Of a DNA stretch of 64,000 nt, positions 62,878 to 64,000 are shown in pieces. Source of the DNA: Verrucomicrobiota bacterium (lineage in GTDB: Bacteria; Verrucomicrobiota; Verrucomicrobiia; Chthoniobacterales; UBA10450); NCBI GenBank assembly GCA_003218975.1, contig QHPD01000100.1:1-64000 (forward strand). The letters run 5' to 3'. Every line of letters begins with the position of its first letter. Position 1 is the stretch's first letter. Position numbers and translations under genes: made by a program. The notes under the pieces were generated by a model. It was not told the origin of the DNA, did not search any database, and worked only from the letters and a program-made list of their open reading frames with translations.

Positions 62878-63753
62878 ATGAATTCAGACACACCAGCAAT
62901 TGGAATTATCGGCGGTAGTGGTCTCTACCAAATGGAGGAATTACGCGACGCGGCTGAACACAAGGTCGGGACGCCATTCGGAGCACCATCGGATAAACTT
63001 GTCGGCGGCAAGGTGAGCGGGCGTCAGGTTTATTTTTTGCCGCGACACGGCCGTGGCCATCGAATTCTGCCGCATGAAATAAATCACCGTGCCAATATTT
63101 ACGCGCTTCGCTCGCTTAATGTCCGCTGGATCATCTCAGTGGCGGCAGTGGGCAGCTTGCAGGAAAAATATGCGCCGCGAGACGTGGTATTGCCCTCGCA
63201 GTTCTATGATCGTACCAGCCAGCGCGCGGCCCATACATTTTTTGGCGAGGGCATTGCCGCGCATATCGCCTTCGCTGAGCCGATCAGCACGAAACTGCGT
63301 AATCTTCTCGCGGAATCAGCGAGATCTCTGGGCATTACGGTACACAATGGCGGCACCTACGTGAACATGGACGGTCCTGCGTTTTCCACGCGCGCCGAAT
63401 CGGAACTGAATCGTCGGAACGGCTTCGACGTGATCGCGATGACCAATCTTCCGGAGGCGAAACTGGCGCGCGAGGCGGAGATTGCGTTCGCGACGATGGC
63501 GATGATCACTGATTACGATTGTTGGAAGGTGGAGGAGGAACCTGTCTCGGCACAGATCGTCCTCAGTCATTTAATGGCAAATGCGGAGACGGCGAAGAAA
63601 GTGATTGTGGACGTGATCCCGCGAATACCGACGGAGCCGAACTGGCCGGAACACTTCGCGTTGGACACAGCTCTGGTCACTGACCGGAAGTTTTGGCCGG
63701 AAGCTACGGTAGAAAAGCTGAAACCGATCTTGGGACGGTTTCTGGCTGAATGA
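62878..63753 (+). CDS. mtnP: S-methyl-5'-thioadenosine phosphorylase
   Basis: The protein starts AIGIIGGSGLYQMEELRD and shows the phosphorylase family motifs FLPRHGRGHRILPHEINHRANIYALRSLNVRWIISVAAVGSLQ, HNGGTYVNMDGPAFSTRAESEL, and DVIAMTNLPEAKLAREAEIAFATMAMITDYDCW. It splits methylthioadenosine with phosphate to adenine and methylthioribose 1-phosphate in methionine salvage. 291 aa is normal. Confidence 0.95.
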   Translation: MNSDTPAIGIIGGSGLYQMEELRDAAEHKVGTPFGAPSDKLVGGKVSGRQVYFLPRHGRGHRILPHEINHRANIYALRSLNVRWIISVAAVGSLQEKYAPRDVVLPSQFYDRTSQRAAHTFFGEGIAAHIAFAEPISTKLRNLLAESARSLGITVHNGGTYVNMDGPAFSTRAESELNRRNGFDVIAMTNLPEAKLAREAEIAFATMAMITDYDCWKVEEEPVSAQIVLSHLMANAETAKKVIVDVIPRIPTEPNWPEHFALDTALVTDRKFWPEATVEKLKPILGRFLAE

Positions 63754-63837
63754 CAAATGACGAAGGAACCATGAAATCCGAATGACAAAAAGATGCGCGG
63801 GGAGACCTTCGTCATTCAGGCATTCGGATTTGTTTCG
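63754..63837. repeat. Dispersed 'aatgacgaa/atccgaatgac' repeat
   Basis: The words atgacaaatgacgaagg, aaatccgaatgacaaa, cattcggatttg and cgtcattc form an inverted pattern between mtnP and bioF. It is the usual intergenic word-repeat type; no gene. Confidence 0.5.
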
Positions 63838-64000
63838 TCATTCGTGCTTCGTCATTTTCCTAATCGCATCGCAGAGCGCTCGGATTCGATCTTCATCGTG
63901 CGACGCAGTTACCGTAATGCGCAATCGCGCGGAGCCTTTCGCAACCGTTGGATAACGAATTGCTGGAACGAGGAATCCTTCACTTTGGAGCGCAGACGCC
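63838..64000 (-). CDS. bioF: C-terminal end of 8-amino-7-oxononanoate synthase (truncated by window)
   Basis: Read on the minus strand the last 54 codons give SEGFLVPAIRYPTVAKGSAR then LRITVTASHDEDRIRALCDA and a stop, the characteristic C-terminus of BioF/KAPA synthase. The RYPTVAKGSARLRIT motif binds the PLP/acyl substrate side. The rest of the gene lies beyond the window. Confidence 0.87.
   Translation of the reverse strand, partial: ASALQSEGFLVPAIRYPTVAKGSARLRITVTASHDEDRIRALCDAIRKMTKHE

Overview
This 64 kb window looks like ordinary chromosome of a soil- or sediment-type verrucomicrobium, most likely a Spartobacteria/Chthoniobacterales relative. That placement is inference. It rests on a Minf_1886-family protein (a family typical of Planctomycetes and Verrucomicrobia), a DUF3142/TPR pair, moderately high GC, little Shine-Dalgarno signal at many starts, and very many intergenic palindromes. 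There is no prophage, integron, CRISPR array or complete insertion sequence. One tRNA gene, tRNA-Lys(UUU), is present.

Layout. 1-7.2 kb: end of a DUF3142-like gene, a TPR exported protein, an octahaem cytochrome c with a small membrane partner, a lipoprotein and yajQ. 7.2-17.5 kb: moaD/hpt, yjbQ, a serine hydrolase, a broken REP-associated transposase (RAYT), sufU/sufS, a DUF1264 protein, a DUF3303 protein, kbl, a 3D-domain lipoprotein, carA. 17.6-29.9 kb: a frameshifted lhr helicase, a glycosyltransferase, an Ntn asparaginase, an SPFH protein, an mlaE-mlaF-mlaD lipid transporter, topoisomerase IB, DUF1844. 29.9-43.8 kb: M16 peptidase with Minf_1886, two YG-rich peptidoglycan-binding proteins, L,D-transpeptidase, DAHP synthase, mfd-surA, a peroxiredoxin, DUF488. 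43.8-50.1 kb: serpin, tRNA-Lys and relics, HAD, an ATP-grasp protein and a YbdK-type ligase. 50.1-56.9 kb: a ccsA-resB cytochrome c maturation operon flanked by remnants of a cytochrome b and a multihaem cytochrome c, then a DHOD-like gene. 57-64 kb: M29 aminopeptidase, a second ATP-grasp-like protein, miaB, a ParDE-type toxin-antitoxin pair, mtnP and the end of bioF.

Tightly packed operons are marked by ATGA stop/start overlaps (resB-ccsA, sufS-sufU, mfd-surA, mlaE-mlaF, Minf_1886-M16, the octahaem cytochrome pair). Cell-envelope functions dominate: Mla transport, L,D-transpeptidase, PG-binding proteins, SurA, lipoproteins. CcsA/ResB would supply haem ligation for the c-type cytochromes.

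The strongest unusual theme is a set of palindromic elements that do not stay between genes. Four clear copies lie in frame inside conserved proteins: two in lhr, one in mfd, one in an ATP-grasp-like gene. A smaller hairpin sits in carA. Other elements supply the stop codon of the neighbouring gene: three genes end in CTG-TAG contributed by the element tip. A RAYT gene, the enzyme class associated with REP mobility, is flanked by 26-bp inverted REP copies but is frameshifted. Several other genes are eroding (lhr, cytochrome b, a DUF4242 gene, a tRNA-Lys copy). All functional names come from reading motifs by eye; no database search was made.
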